A stretch of DNA of 64,000 nucleotides. Origin: an uncultured Aquimarina sp. (GTDB lineage Bacteria; Bacteroidota; Bacteroidia; Flavobacteriales; Flavobacteriaceae). The stretch lies in contig CANNBP010000007.1 of the NCBI GenBank assembly GCA_947502885.1, positions 124,001-188,000 on the forward strand. The letters are read 5' to 3'. The position numbers were made by a program, and so were the translations under genes. Below, piece by piece: positions 18,901-26,820 of this stretch. Each line of letters opens with the position of its first letter. Within the stretch, counting starts at the first letter, position 1. Below the pieces are notes generated by a model, which worked only from the letters and a program-made list of their open reading frames with translations, did not search any database and was not told where the DNA came from.

Positions 18901-19108
18901 AATCTTGATTGTCAATTGTAAGAGAAATAATTTCGATATTATCTGTTGATCCATCGTCAATTTGAGAAGCAAGAATAGATACGTTTCCATCTGGATCTAA
19001 TGTAACAGTGATATCCTTGCATAACATTGTAGGTGGAGTCGTATCCTGCGAAAATATGATTGCAGAAACAAAGACGAAGTAAAACACAAAGAGTAGTTGT
19101 TTTTTCAT
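15935..19108 (-). CDS. Secreted HYR-type repeat protein with T9SS C-terminal domain
   Basis: This 1057-residue protein has a signal peptide (to about 20, IIFSQ). It contains eleven consecutive repeats of about 80 residues, then one diverged repeat and a T9SS sorting domain starting near NLIYPNPASDIVF. Each repeat has the pattern C-x-D-I/L-x-V-x-L-D-E-T-G, I-D-x-G-S, C, F-x-C, I-G-x-N-x-V/I-x-L-T-V-T-D-x-N-G-N-x-S-x-C and V-x-V-E-D, which is the HYR/Ig-like fold with paired cysteines and acidic loops that may bind Ca2+. Such proteins usually serve adhesion, cell-surface or gliding functions; no enzyme domain is present. Repeat 10 lacks the usual FxC cysteine (SFTSAHIG). Confidence 0.88.
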   Translation of the reverse strand: MKKQLLFVFYFVFVSAIIFSQDTTPPTMLCKDITVTLDPDGNVSILASQIDDGSTDNIEIISLTIDNQDFECIHLGENTVTLIGVDAAGNSASCSAIVTVTDTTNPIVTCNNITLELNDMGIVIVNASDLILESSDNCSVNYSVSSESFDCTNIGDNTITLTATDISGNQSTCMATINVEDNFPPVPLCTSFTLELDETGNATLEANDIDGGSSDACEISSVSISKTSFECSDLGNNEITLTVTDNNGNSSDCLATVTVQDNTAPIAICKDITLSIDETGVAYISASDIDDGSYDDCSGINTLEIDTSEFDCGFIGVNSVELTVTDLNGNSSSCTANVTIEDNSTSTVFCNDLIIQLDETGTASITAEDIDGGSEGGCSDIDFLEIDISEFDCGSIGSNLIELTVTYTNGGTSSCTANVVVEDATSPIVACRDITVQLDETGNITILEEDIDNGSTDTCGIVSLSVSPNNFSCVDVGNNTVTLMATDINGNVSTCEANVLVENNSTPIAICQDITVQLNESGNANINAEEIDQGSTDPCGISSKNVTPTSFTCDDIGTNTVTLTVTNYNGESSSCDASVTIEDATVPNAICKNLVVQLDEMGYASITSHNIDNGSTDDCSGVESMELSMYDFDCHNIGPNTIELTVYDANGNTSFCNATVTIEDIFSPTALCQDIIVQLDETGNVTIDGSEIDNGSEDACEITSIIATPDHFDCTNVGENIITIEVTDGSGNSSFCNSIVTIEDNIPPIAICSNMIVQLDNMGIATITPDNINNGSEDECGISTLNITPNSFTSAHIGENTVTLTVTDNNGNQSTCNSIVTVEDSIAPIAICQDITIGLDETGTAMITADDINTGNRSTDIISLDVTTFDCTHIGNNVVTLTLTSSNGKSSTCTANVLVIDEILPKFDMTSFPKNKVIAIDFLEKHLLEDFISTITVIDNCISEWSISQSPNPGTVLDQGEQIISIAATDINNNIITHTFTLTIIRNPERNLIYPNPASDIVFIETSAKKIQLFNIKGRMVFESSSPIFNISTLANGIYFVQLDSKKDDILLRLIKE

Positions 19109-19247
19109 AATAAAAACAATTAGACATTGTGTTTTGCGATAAACCTATAAAATTAATAAGAGTAAAGAGGTAATTATAAATTGGTTATCTATTAAAAATA
19201 AAAAAAATATACCAATAAAAAAAGATAGCCAATTATATTGTTTTCAA

Positions 19248-19271
19248 AATGGTGTTTTGTAAAACACCATT
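19248..19271 (-). terminator. Hairpin after the MutS-like gene
   Basis: AATGGTGTTTT (19248-19258) and AAAACACCATT (19261-19271) form an 11-bp perfect stem with a 2-base loop in the centre. On the minus strand it follows the stop of the MutS-like gene by 4 bp, with TTTTG after it. It probably also lies in the upstream region of the HYR-repeat gene. Confidence 0.7.
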
Positions 19272-19275
19272 GTTT

Positions 19276-21045
19276 TTAAACGATTCCCATTTTTTCTAAC
19301 AAAAATGAAGCATTCATATTTTGGCAAATTCCATCCTTAAATTTATAATCAAAGTAAAGCTCATCATTAACAATTTGGGCATCAAAAAAACGATTTTCTA
19401 CTTGAGATAATGTAGATGTGATTTCACATAAACTAAGATCATGTGTAGCAATAATTCCGGTTGCTTTGGCTGCGACTAGTTTTTCAACAAACTTCCGGGA
19501 GCCTGTAGCTTTATCTTTACTATTGGTTCCTTTTAATATTTCATCTAGAATGATAAAATAGGTGTCATTTTCTAATGCGGTAACAATTTTTTTTAATTGA
19601 GTAAGTTCTGAAAAGAAGTATGATGCATCATCGCTTAGAGAATCGGCTGTTCTCATGCTACTGATTAACTTAATAGGGCGGTATTCGCAAGATGCTGCAC
19701 ATATAGGCAATCCTATATTTGACATAACAATTTGTAAAGCCACCGTTCGTAAAAAAGTACTCTTACCGGCCATATTTGCACCTGTAATAATAAAAAATTG
19801 TTCGTTATCTATTATAATATCATTGTCTACTCTTTTATCTGTGTTAAGCATCGGGTGCCCTAGTCCAGTTGCTTTTATAGTAATATTATCTGATACAATC
19901 TTGGGGTAGATATAACTAGGGTGGTTAAAAGTGAAATTACCTAAAGAATTATAGGCATCAAAAAAAGCAATTACCTCAAACCATTGAACAATTTTAGTAT
20001 TATTTACTTTGATCCATTGTTCAATACGATAACACTGTCTAATATCCCAAAGCAGTAATCCATTAGCTAAAACACCAAACAACATATTATTACGTTGATC
20101 AAAGGCATTTAAAATACCCGCAAACTGTTTTAATGTTTGCGAAGCTTTCTCTGTTTCGCTAATTACAAGTTGTTGTTTTTCCTGAAGTAGGGTAGATTTA
20201 AAGTTGGCGGTTTCAATTTTATCAACCAGTTTGTAGTACTGCTCAAAAGTATCTTTTATTTGATTTGAGTTGCTATATAATTTATTTATTTTTTTAAGCT
20301 GTGTACCGGTAATTCCAAGGCCAATAAAAAACCAGATTAAAAAATTATTAAAAGTAATGATCTCAGCAAACAGTAATATCAACATTACCATAGATATTCC
20401 AGAAATAACATATGGTAGAATTTTCATGATTTTAGGAACAAAAGGGCTATAGTTTTGTAGCCATTTTTGTATAACAGAAATTGAAACTTTTATATCTGTT
20501 AAAGATGCAATAGCACTAAATTCTTGTCGCCATTCTGGCAATTCGGCAATATTTTTTATGGCTTCTTGTTTTTTGTTGATATGATCAATCTCATTGGCAT
20601 TTAAAATATTGACTAACTCTTTTTTACCTGCAAAAGTAGTTGTGCGATTAGCGTATTGAAAAAAAGATTGTTCTCCAAAGAGATCAATATCATGACTATA
20701 AGGGTGAGACGCGTCAATAAATTCTTTGCCAGAATCTAATTTGCTAACATCACCTTCAAAAACATCTAATTCTAACTGATTAATTTGGATTAATTTTTCG
20801 AGTTTGTTTTTGATATAGGTTAAATTACTATGACGTGTTACCATAACTATAAAAGCAACTATTCCTACCCCCAAGCTAATCATGATTAATTGAGTATTTG
20901 GATAACCAAAAAATACACCAGCAACCATTAAAACAAAAATGACTAATCTTATCGTACTTGATAGAGCTAATTGCTTTTTGGTATTTTTAAGTTTTTTGGT
21001 TTGTATTGTAATTTGATTGCGATAAAATTCGAGTGGTTTTTTCAT
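19276..21045 (-). CDS. MutS-related ATPase with membrane segments
   Basis: The 589-residue protein has the C-terminal MutS ABC-type ATPase domain with Walker A GANMAGKST (about 422-430), a SSMRTADSLSDDASYFFSEL segment, Walker B YFIILDEILKGTNSKD and a final IATHDLSLCEI. The N-terminal half has two membrane helices near 28-65 and two more near 205-245, and no mismatch-recognition domain I (no FxE motif). This is the short MutS-related family seen in Bacteroidota. Its role is unlikely to be ordinary mismatch repair. It is monocistronic. Confidence 0.85.
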   Translation of the reverse strand: MKKPLEFYRNQITIQTKKLKNTKKQLALSSTIRLVIFVLMVAGVFFGYPNTQLIMISLGVGIVAFIVMVTRHSNLTYIKNKLEKLIQINQLELDVFEGDVSKLDSGKEFIDASHPYSHDIDLFGEQSFFQYANRTTTFAGKKELVNILNANEIDHINKKQEAIKNIAELPEWRQEFSAIASLTDIKVSISVIQKWLQNYSPFVPKIMKILPYVISGISMVMLILLFAEIITFNNFLIWFFIGLGITGTQLKKINKLYSNSNQIKDTFEQYYKLVDKIETANFKSTLLQEKQQLVISETEKASQTLKQFAGILNAFDQRNNMLFGVLANGLLLWDIRQCYRIEQWIKVNNTKIVQWFEVIAFFDAYNSLGNFTFNHPSYIYPKIVSDNITIKATGLGHPMLNTDKRVDNDIIIDNEQFFIITGANMAGKSTFLRTVALQIVMSNIGLPICAASCEYRPIKLISSMRTADSLSDDASYFFSELTQLKKIVTALENDTYFIILDEILKGTNSKDKATGSRKFVEKLVAAKATGIIATHDLSLCEITSTLSQVENRFFDAQIVNDELYFDYKFKDGICQNMNASFLLEKMGIV

Positions 21046-21178
21046 TTCGTTCTTAAAGGGAATGAGTAAAAGTGTATTTTTTAAGTATAGATAGTAATTA
21101 GGTTAATCTATTTTCTTTTGATTAAAACAGAAAGATTAACTGCTATTATTATGGTATACGAACTCATTATTTTTTATA

Positions 21179-21535
21179 CTAAAGGTCTTCTAATTCTTTT
21201 TTTACTTTTTTGGTAAGACTACGTACTACCAAATCATATGAATGATCAATTAATTCTAATAACATAGTAGTCGCTAAACTTTCAGAAAAGTTAACAGTAT
21301 TCCAATGTTTTTTATTCATATGGTACCCTGGTGTTATTTCTGAGTGGTATTCTCTAAGTTCTACAGAACGATCAGGATCGCATTTTAAATTTACACTAAA
21401 TGGGATTCTTTCTAAGCCAGTTAAAGCAAACATTTTACCCATTACCTTAAAAACCAAGGTGTTTTTGTCAAAAGGAAATTCTTCTGTAACTCCTTTTTTA
21501 GATAAGCAATATGTTCTGAATGTTTCGATGTCCAT
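21179..21535 (-). CDS. MmcQ/YjbR family protein
   Basis: The 118-residue protein opens MDIETFRTYCLSKKGVTEEFPF and contains VMGKMFALTGLERIPFSVNLKCDP and a late MNKKHWNTVNF segment, all typical of the MmcQ/YjbR fold (CyaY-like, double-wing DNA-binding-like). Its biochemical function is unknown. It begins 3 bp downstream of the GNAT stop, so it is the last gene of the long minus-strand run. Confidence 0.88.
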   Translation of the reverse strand: MDIETFRTYCLSKKGVTEEFPFDKNTLVFKVMGKMFALTGLERIPFSVNLKCDPDRSVELREYHSEITPGYHMNKKHWNTVNFSESLATTMLLELIDHSYDLVVRSLTKKVKKELEDL

Positions 21536-21538
21536 TTC

Positions 21539-21946
21539 TTAATTTGTTACAGATTTTACCATAAATAGTGCCGGGTTTTCTAGAGGTTCGAAATCAAACT
21601 GTGTATAAAGCTTATGAGCGTTGCTAGTTGCCAACATCCATTTTTTTACATGTTGTAGCTTTGTGTCTTCAAAGATTGTTTTCATAAGTTCTTTTGCATA
21701 GCCTTTGCCGCGATATTGTTCAGTAATAAATACATCCATCACATATCCAAAAACAATGTAATCTGTTACTATTCGTGCAAAACCTATTTGCTGATCATCA
21801 ATATAGACTCCAAAACAAACCGAATGCTCTATACTTATTTTAATTTCTTCTTTGGTCCTGTTCTTAGCCCAATAAGAATTTGTTAAAAACTGAAAGATGA
21901 AATCAATATCTAATTTTTCTTTTTGATTAGAAATAACTAAGCTCAT
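21539..21946 (-). CDS. GNAT family N-acetyltransferase
   Basis: This is a 135-residue single-domain GNAT. The acetyl-CoA motif A reads VFITEQYRGKGYAKELMKTI (Q/R-x-x-G-x-G/A form RGKGYA). An N-terminal DFIFQFLTNSYWAKNRTKEEI segment resembles the small acetyltransferases near YjgM/YitI-like proteins. The substrate is unknown. Its start overlaps the preceding stop by 4 bp. Confidence 0.88.
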   Translation of the reverse strand: MSLVISNQKEKLDIDFIFQFLTNSYWAKNRTKEEIKISIEHSVCFGVYIDDQQIGFARIVTDYIVFGYVMDVFITEQYRGKGYAKELMKTIFEDTKLQHVKKWMLATSNAHKLYTQFDFEPLENPALFMVKSVTN

Positions 21947-22563
21947 TTCTCTAACTTTTTTGTATCTGGTTTATTGTCTAGTAATTGCAAAGCAGAATAA
22001 TCTATTGTCCAACCAATAGATTCGGCCAGAGTTTCCATTAGTGATATAGCAGTAAGCGCTTCTTTTTTTGCCGACTCTATAAGTCCGCTTTGAGGAACCT
22101 TATCTTTTATAAACTCTTTGGCTTCTTTGTTTATTTCGGTAAGATCAGAAGAGGTAAAAGGGTTTAGCCAACCTTCTTTTTTATCATAATATTTATAATC
22201 GGTCTCTATCGTTAATAGTTTGGGTTGCGGAAAATGAGTAAGAATTATCTGTTTATTTTTAGGATCACTTTCTAATTTGACTAAAGACAAATCGAATCCT
22301 ACATAAGCTTTTGCTTCAATGACGACAAGAGCTTTTTTAGTACCTGTTAGTAAATTGAAAAATTTATCTTTTACATTTTCGTAATGATAAATTTCAGCGA
22401 AATCACCTTCGACTGTTACGAGTTTACAAACGCTTTTTATTTTTTCCATAAGAACTACCGATTGGGTTTGTATCGTAGCTTTTTTTTGTGCCGCACTAAA
22501 CTTTGCAAAAATAAAATAGGCTAAAATGCATCCTGTAATAAGTCCTATAAATAATAACTCCAT
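21943..22563 (-). CDS. DUF4230 membrane-anchored protein
   Basis: The 206-residue protein has an N-terminal membrane helix (about 3-22) followed by a soluble region with VVIEAKAYVGFDLS, which matches DUF4230. The family is widespread in Firmicutes and Bacteroidota, and its role is unknown. It is 1 bp from the DUF4260 gene upstream and overlaps the GNAT gene by 4 bp downstream. Confidence 0.8.
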   Translation of the reverse strand: MELLFIGLITGCILAYFIFAKFSAAQKKATIQTQSVVLMEKIKSVCKLVTVEGDFAEIYHYENVKDKFFNLLTGTKKALVVIEAKAYVGFDLSLVKLESDPKNKQIILTHFPQPKLLTIETDYKYYDKKEGWLNPFTSSDLTEINKEAKEFIKDKVPQSGLIESAKKEALTAISLMETLAESIGWTIDYSALQLLDNKPDTKKLEK

Positions 22564-22564
22564 T

Positions 22565-22921
22565 CTAATTCTTTTTTCTTAACTCTCCTAAGTGAGTATA
22601 ATTAAACCCTTCTTTATGTTTTAATCCATATCCCAGAATTCTATCAAAAGCAGCATGAGCAAAAATAATAACTCCCGATAATTGAAGGGCGTCATTTGAG
22701 AAATAAAATCCAATACTATATACTAAAATTGCAATTCCCTTATGGTGAAATATGTTATAAGTTAATGCACCTATTTTATTGCCAATGAGATATCCTATCA
22801 TTCCTAAATCAGGTACTAGAAACAACATAAAAAATACCCACCAAGAATATGGTAAAGTACTAAAAATGTATATTCCTATGAAGAACATTGCGATTTCTTC
22901 TAACTTAAGTGTTGTTTTCAT
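22565..22921 (-). CDS. DUF4260 membrane protein
   Basis: The 118-residue protein has three to four membrane segments, including WWVFFMLFLVPDLGMIGYLIG, and the motif AHAAFDRILGYGLKH near the C-terminus. This fits DUF4260, a small integral membrane family of unknown function with conserved His and Asp residues. It is embedded in the minus-strand operon, 2 bp after the cyclase-family gene. Confidence 0.8.
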   Translation of the reverse strand: MKTTLKLEEIAMFFIGIYIFSTLPYSWWVFFMLFLVPDLGMIGYLIGNKIGALTYNIFHHKGIAILVYSIGFYFSNDALQLSGVIIFAHAAFDRILGYGLKHKEGFNYTHLGELRKKN

Positions 22922-22923
22922 TG

Positions 22924-23670
22924 TTATTGTAAATGATACAAAATTGGTTTACTTGGTGAGGCATCATTTTCAAAAGAAGCGATCTGAATATTAAGAAGAT
23001 ATATGTCATCTACTATAGAATCTTTAACATATATCATTTCTGTAATTGTGGCGTCGTGTCTGGTTGCTTCGGGATAATGCCAAAAGGCTTTATGTGCAAG
23101 TAATTTACCATTATCTTTTTCTTTATCTACAGAAGGTAAATCAATAAGAAGGTGTTTAATGTTTTGTTCTCTAATGTATGTAGCTGCATCTTTGGTGAGA
23201 TAGGGCCAATTGGTGTTAGAGTATTGTTTATCTGGTTTGTTTTCTATGTTAGGCAATGTTCTTATAATCAAAGCTTCGATTTGATCAGAAGTTATCACAT
23301 TTTTGATATGATCTTTTGTGATTACAAAATCATCTCCTTGTTTTTGAGGTGTTATAGAAACAACTTCTGCAATGAAATAGAACTGTTGTAAAGTATCATT
23401 TATGCTGTAGAATTCGGGAGTAATATGTCCAACACATTCGGTGTGAGTGCCGTGTGCATGAGGGTTAAAAGCAATGTTGTTAAAATTAACAGGAGCGCCT
23501 TTAGAAACTTTGCCAATCCAATCCCCATTTGTTACAGGTTCAATTTTAGGCTCATCAATATACCATGCATTTACATTTTTTTTGGACGCTCGAAGTGGAA
23601 TAGAAATATCTAATGGTTTTGACAGATCAATTGTATACGTTTGCTCATTGTGTTTTAGGGTTGCAATCAT
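22924..23670 (-). CDS. Cyclase family protein (kynurenine formamidase-like)
   Basis: The 248-residue protein carries the metal-binding motif HAHGTHTECVGH (71-82), equivalent to HxGTHxDxPxH of the cyclase/KynB fold, although Asp and Pro are changed (TECVGH). The family includes Zn/Mn-dependent N-formylkynurenine formamidase and isatin hydrolase. The variant motif and lack of a kynurenine operon make the substrate uncertain. The stop and start are within 2 bp of neighbours on both sides. Confidence 0.8.
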   Translation of the reverse strand: MIATLKHNEQTYTIDLSKPLDISIPLRASKKNVNAWYIDEPKIEPVTNGDWIGKVSKGAPVNFNNIAFNPHAHGTHTECVGHITPEFYSINDTLQQFYFIAEVVSITPQKQGDDFVITKDHIKNVITSDQIEALIIRTLPNIENKPDKQYSNTNWPYLTKDAATYIREQNIKHLLIDLPSVDKEKDNGKLLAHKAFWHYPEATRHDATITEMIYVKDSIVDDIYLLNIQIASFENDASPSKPILYHLQ

Positions 23671-23671
23671 A

Positions 23672-24469
23672 CTATTTTAAACTTTTTTTAATTACCAAAA
23701 AGAGGTAATCTCCGTCTGTATTTTTATATTTAGAAATGATATCGTTGACTCTGCCTGATCCAATATCATCTTTAAGGGTTGATAATCCAATTTTCACTTC
23801 TTTGGTATTGGCAAGAGAAGAGAAAGATGATATTCCATTACGCACTTGTGAATTTAAATATAAAGATGGATTATGTTTGCCAGAGTATAGAAATAGATCT
23901 TGCAAATCAGGTCGAATATCATATTTTTCTGTAACCTCAAGTTCTAAATTATTCTTTTGTAAACAAGATGTTATTTGCTTAAACGAGGGCATTTGCTTTA
24001 TAGAATCGGCTAGCATTTTCGGGAAATAATGAGTAAGCCAATATCCTTTCATTTGATTAGGAGTAGCCGTAAGAACAATGATTTTACCTTCTTTTTTTAA
24101 AACTCTTTTTAATTCAGAAAAACCTTGGTCAAGATTATACCAATGATGTAGTGTTAAACTAGCAATACAGCCATCGATACTGTCATTTGGTAAATCAATT
24201 TGCTCGGCTTTTCCAAATTTCCAAATCACATTCTTATTTTTGGCTTTGGCTACATTCAGCATTTTTTCAGAAGGATCGATTCCTATAAAATTATATCCTT
24301 TTTCGGCAAAAGCAGATGTGTAATTACCTGTACCACATCCAATATCTAGATACATTCCATGTGTAGTTGGGTTAAGAAGAGTATACATTCTAGTAAAAAG
24401 ATAAGGATCTACTTTTCTGGTGGTATTGTAATTAATACCGATAGTGTCGTATTTTTCTTGCATTTCCAA
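23672..24469 (-). CDS. Class I SAM-dependent methyltransferase
   Basis: The 265-residue protein has motif I YLDIGCGTGNYTSAF, motif II FIGIDPSEKML, motif III IDGCIASLTLHHW and the post-motif LKRVLKKEGKIIVLTAT, typical of Methyltransf_11/UbiE-type enzymes. The substrate is unknown; context with hemW and ruvC gives no direct clue. It ends 1 bp before the cyclase-family gene. Confidence 0.88.
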   Translation of the reverse strand: MEMQEKYDTIGINYNTTRKVDPYLFTRMYTLLNPTTHGMYLDIGCGTGNYTSAFAEKGYNFIGIDPSEKMLNVAKAKNKNVIWKFGKAEQIDLPNDSIDGCIASLTLHHWYNLDQGFSELKRVLKKEGKIIVLTATPNQMKGYWLTHYFPKMLADSIKQMPSFKQITSCLQKNNLELEVTEKYDIRPDLQDLFLYSGKHNPSLYLNSQVRNGISSFSSLANTKEVKIGLSTLKDDIGSGRVNDIISKYKNTDGDYLFLVIKKSLK

Positions 24470-24485
24470 TCTTATTAAAATGTCT

Positions 24486-25619
24486 CTATAAATTTAGCAA
24501 GAAAAGATCACTTGCTATACCATCGCTTAAAAACTTTCCTTTTTGAGTAACCAAAAGGACCTTTTCTTCAATAACCAATAAGTCTTCTTCAATATGTTTT
24601 TGAGCTTGTTTAAGAAGGTATTCTTTGTGTTTTAAACCAAACTCTGACTCTATTTTTTGTAAAGACACTCCCCAAATGGTTCTCAACCCTGTCATTATGT
24701 ACTCGTTATACATATCTGTTGGAGACAAATTTTCGATCTCATTAGGGAGTTCATTTTGTCGTAATCCTTTAATATATTTGATATTGTTATTAATATTCCA
24801 ACTACGTTGTTTACCATTATAAGAGTGTGCAGATGGGCCAATGCCTATATAATGCTTTCCTTGCCAGTAAGCTGTATTATTTTTGCTGTAGTATCCGGGT
24901 TTTCCAAAATTCGATAATTCATAATGATCAAAACCTTCTTTGTTTAACCTGTTTACAAGGATTTCAAAATGTGTCTGAGCAAGATGATCATCTACAGCTG
25001 GAATTTCTCCTTTTTGAATTAATTTTGGTAAAGCAGTATTAGGCTCTACTGTTAATGCATAACAAGAAATATGTGGAATTTTAAAATCTAAAGCGATTTG
25101 AATATTTTGTTCCCAACGTTCTATTGTCATGTCTGGAATACCATAAATCAGGTCAATTGAAATATTATCAAAATATTGTGATGCGAGAGATATGCATTGC
25201 AGAGCTTCTTTAGCATTATGAGCACGATTCATCATTGTAAGATCTTCCTCAAAAAAAGATTGAATTCCAATACTTAAACGATTTATGCAGCTTTTTGCTA
25301 ATGATTCTATTTTTTCTTTATCAAGATCATCTGGGTTTGCTTCTAAAGTAATTTCTGCATCTTTTGCAACTTGATAATATTGTTTAATTGTAGTAATTAT
25401 TTGCGACAATTCTCCTACAGATAATACAGTCGGGGTTCCCCCACCAAAATAAATGGTTTTGATAATTTGGTCACTATCTACTTCTGATTTCCTTAATTTA
25501 ATTTCATGACAAAGAGCATCTATCATTTCATCTTTTTTCTTCATAGAAGTAGAAAAATGAAAATCGCAATAATGACAGGCTTGCTTGCAAAATGGAATAT
25601 GTATATAAATACCGCTGAT
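24486..25619 (-). CDS. hemW: HemW-like radical SAM protein with no canonical start codon
   Basis: The reading frame encodes about 377 residues of HemW (oxygen-independent coproporphyrinogen oxidase-like, a heme chaperone that binds heme and a 4Fe-4S cluster). The cluster motif GIYIHIPFCKQACHYC lies between 25613 and 25566, followed by IYFGGGTPTVLS, EANPDDL, NRLSIGIQSF and the HemN C-terminal region. The first in-frame ATG is at 25544, after the CxxxCxxC, so starting there would remove the cluster. Upstream of the motif the frame contains no ATG, GTG or TTG before a TAG at 25655-25653. ATC at 25619 or ATT at 25622 is where homologs would have ATG. I place the start at 25619 by analogy. A sequencing error is an alternative. 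Confidence 0.82.
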   Translation of the reverse strand: MSGIYIHIPFCKQACHYCDFHFSTSMKKKDEMIDALCHEIKLRKSEVDSDQIIKTIYFGGGTPTVLSVGELSQIITTIKQYYQVAKDAEITLEANPDDLDKEKIESLAKSCINRLSIGIQSFFEEDLTMMNRAHNAKEALQCISLASQYFDNISIDLIYGIPDMTIERWEQNIQIALDFKIPHISCYALTVEPNTALPKLIQKGEIPAVDDHLAQTHFEILVNRLNKEGFDHYELSNFGKPGYYSKNNTAYWQGKHYIGIGPSAHSYNGKQRSWNINNNIKYIKGLRQNELPNEIENLSPTDMYNEYIMTGLRTIWGVSLQKIESEFGLKHKEYLLKQAQKHIEEDLLVIEEKVLLVTQKGKFLSDGIASDLFLLNL

Positions 25620-25671
25620 AATATTAAATTTAGGAGTTACACTTAACAGATTCTAAATACTGCAAAAGAGA

Positions 25672-26229
25672 TTATTTTTTCACTCTCTTTTCATTTTGTT
25701 TAACAAAAGCAGCCCAGCCAGTATAACTTTTTCCTACAATGTCTGCTCTACCCATGTTATAGAAATGACAAACTGCTGCTGCAAGACCATCGGTAGAGTC
25801 TAAATTCTTGGGTAATGTTTTAATTTTTAAAAGGCTCTGTAGCATTTTGGCCACTTGTTCTTTACTGGCGTTACCATTGCCTGTAATTGCCATTTTAATT
25901 TTTTTAGGAGAGTATTCTGTTATAGGGACTTCACGACTTAATCCCGCAGCCATAGCAACTCCTTGTGCCCGGCCTAGTTTTAGCATAGACTGCACATTTT
26001 TTCCAAAAAAGGGAGCTTCGATAGCAATTTCATCAGGATGATAAGTGTCTATAAGTTCTACAGTTCTTTCAAAAATATGCTTCAATTTTATATAATGGTC
26101 ATCATACTTGCCAAGCTGAAGTTCGTTTAACTGAAGGAAAGACATTTTTTTGTTTATCACCTTTATGAGCCCAAACCCCATAATAGTCGTTCCTGGGTCA
26201 ATCCCTAATATGATTTTTTCGTTTTCCAA
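25672..26229 (-). CDS. ruvC: Holliday junction endonuclease RuvC
   Basis: The protein has the RuvC catalytic residues: Asp in IILGIDPGTTIMGFG, Glu in EIAIEAPFFGKNVQSMLKLGRAQG, and the late acidic pair in NLDSTDGLAAAVCH. It resolves Holliday junctions with RuvAB in recombination repair. No ATG precedes the first motif. The frame starts with TTG at 26235 or TTG at 26229, and I chose 26229 (MENEKIILGIDPG, 185 residues) because it matches the usual spacing. It lies about 50 bp upstream of hemW on the same strand. Confidence 0.93.
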   Translation of the reverse strand: MENEKIILGIDPGTTIMGFGLIKVINKKMSFLQLNELQLGKYDDHYIKLKHIFERTVELIDTYHPDEIAIEAPFFGKNVQSMLKLGRAQGVAMAAGLSREVPITEYSPKKIKMAITGNGNASKEQVAKMLQSLLKIKTLPKNLDSTDGLAAAVCHFYNMGRADIVGKSYTGWAAFVKQNEKRVKK

Positions 26230-26283
26230 TACCAATAAGGTTTTTTACAAAACTACACAATTCAAAATGAAGTAAGTGCTACT

Positions 26284-26763
26284 CTAGTCAATATGTAGTA
26301 CCAACGGAAGCTTATAAACCGTAGTTACAGGTGTACCTCTTGTATGTGCAGGCTTAACCTGAGGTAAAGACTGTAAACTACTTTTAAGCCAGTTTTTTAA
26401 GTCTGGGATTTGTTTCTCTATAGTAGAGGAAAGTGTAAAATCTTCAAGTATGATCTCACCTGTATTGGTAATCCTTAAAGGAACCCATATGGTATCATTA
26501 ATAGCTTGACTGACTATGATATGATGTTTTATTAGATCGTTATAAATGTGCTTGGTAATTGTATTCTGAAAACACTGTTCTAATTTTTCTTCGGGTTTGA
26601 GAGTACAGTTATCAAATAAAGGCGGTTGTTCTACTTCACTCCAATTAAGTTTGTTTAAACTTTCTTTTACGATATCGTTTTTATGTTCCTTTTTAAGTAC
26701 AAACTGATCACAAGAAAACAATGTAAAGATCAATATACCTATATGCCAATTTCTTAGACTCAT
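26284..26763 (-). CDS. Lipoprotein with TonB-C-like fold
   Basis: The 159-residue protein starts at the ATG at 26763, giving MSLRNWHIGILIFTLFSC, a lipobox-like end (LFSC). A longer frame from 26790 is possible. The C-terminal region IWVPLRITNTGEIILEDF... and VYKLPLVLHID resembles TonB C-terminal domains, in which a strand reads G-x-V and the end is P-I-x-F. It shares this design with the gene at 30267-30722. There is no proline-rich linker, so a full TonB role is unlikely. Confidence 0.6.
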   Translation of the reverse strand: MSLRNWHIGILIFTLFSCDQFVLKKEHKNDIVKESLNKLNWSEVEQPPLFDNCTLKPEEKLEQCFQNTITKHIYNDLIKHHIIVSQAINDTIWVPLRITNTGEIILEDFTLSSTIEKQIPDLKNWLKSSLQSLPQVKPAHTRGTPVTTVYKLPLVLHID

Positions 26764-26820
26764 TATCCGCAAACTATTTCGGATAGCCAAACTACATAAT
26801 TTTTTCTAGAGTAGGAAAAG

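Noticed and set aside
16600..19000. Repeated DNA that could suggest a CRISPR array
   Set aside because: Spacing is about 240 bp and the repeats are diverged codons of a protein repeat, with no short identical direct repeats and no cas genes.
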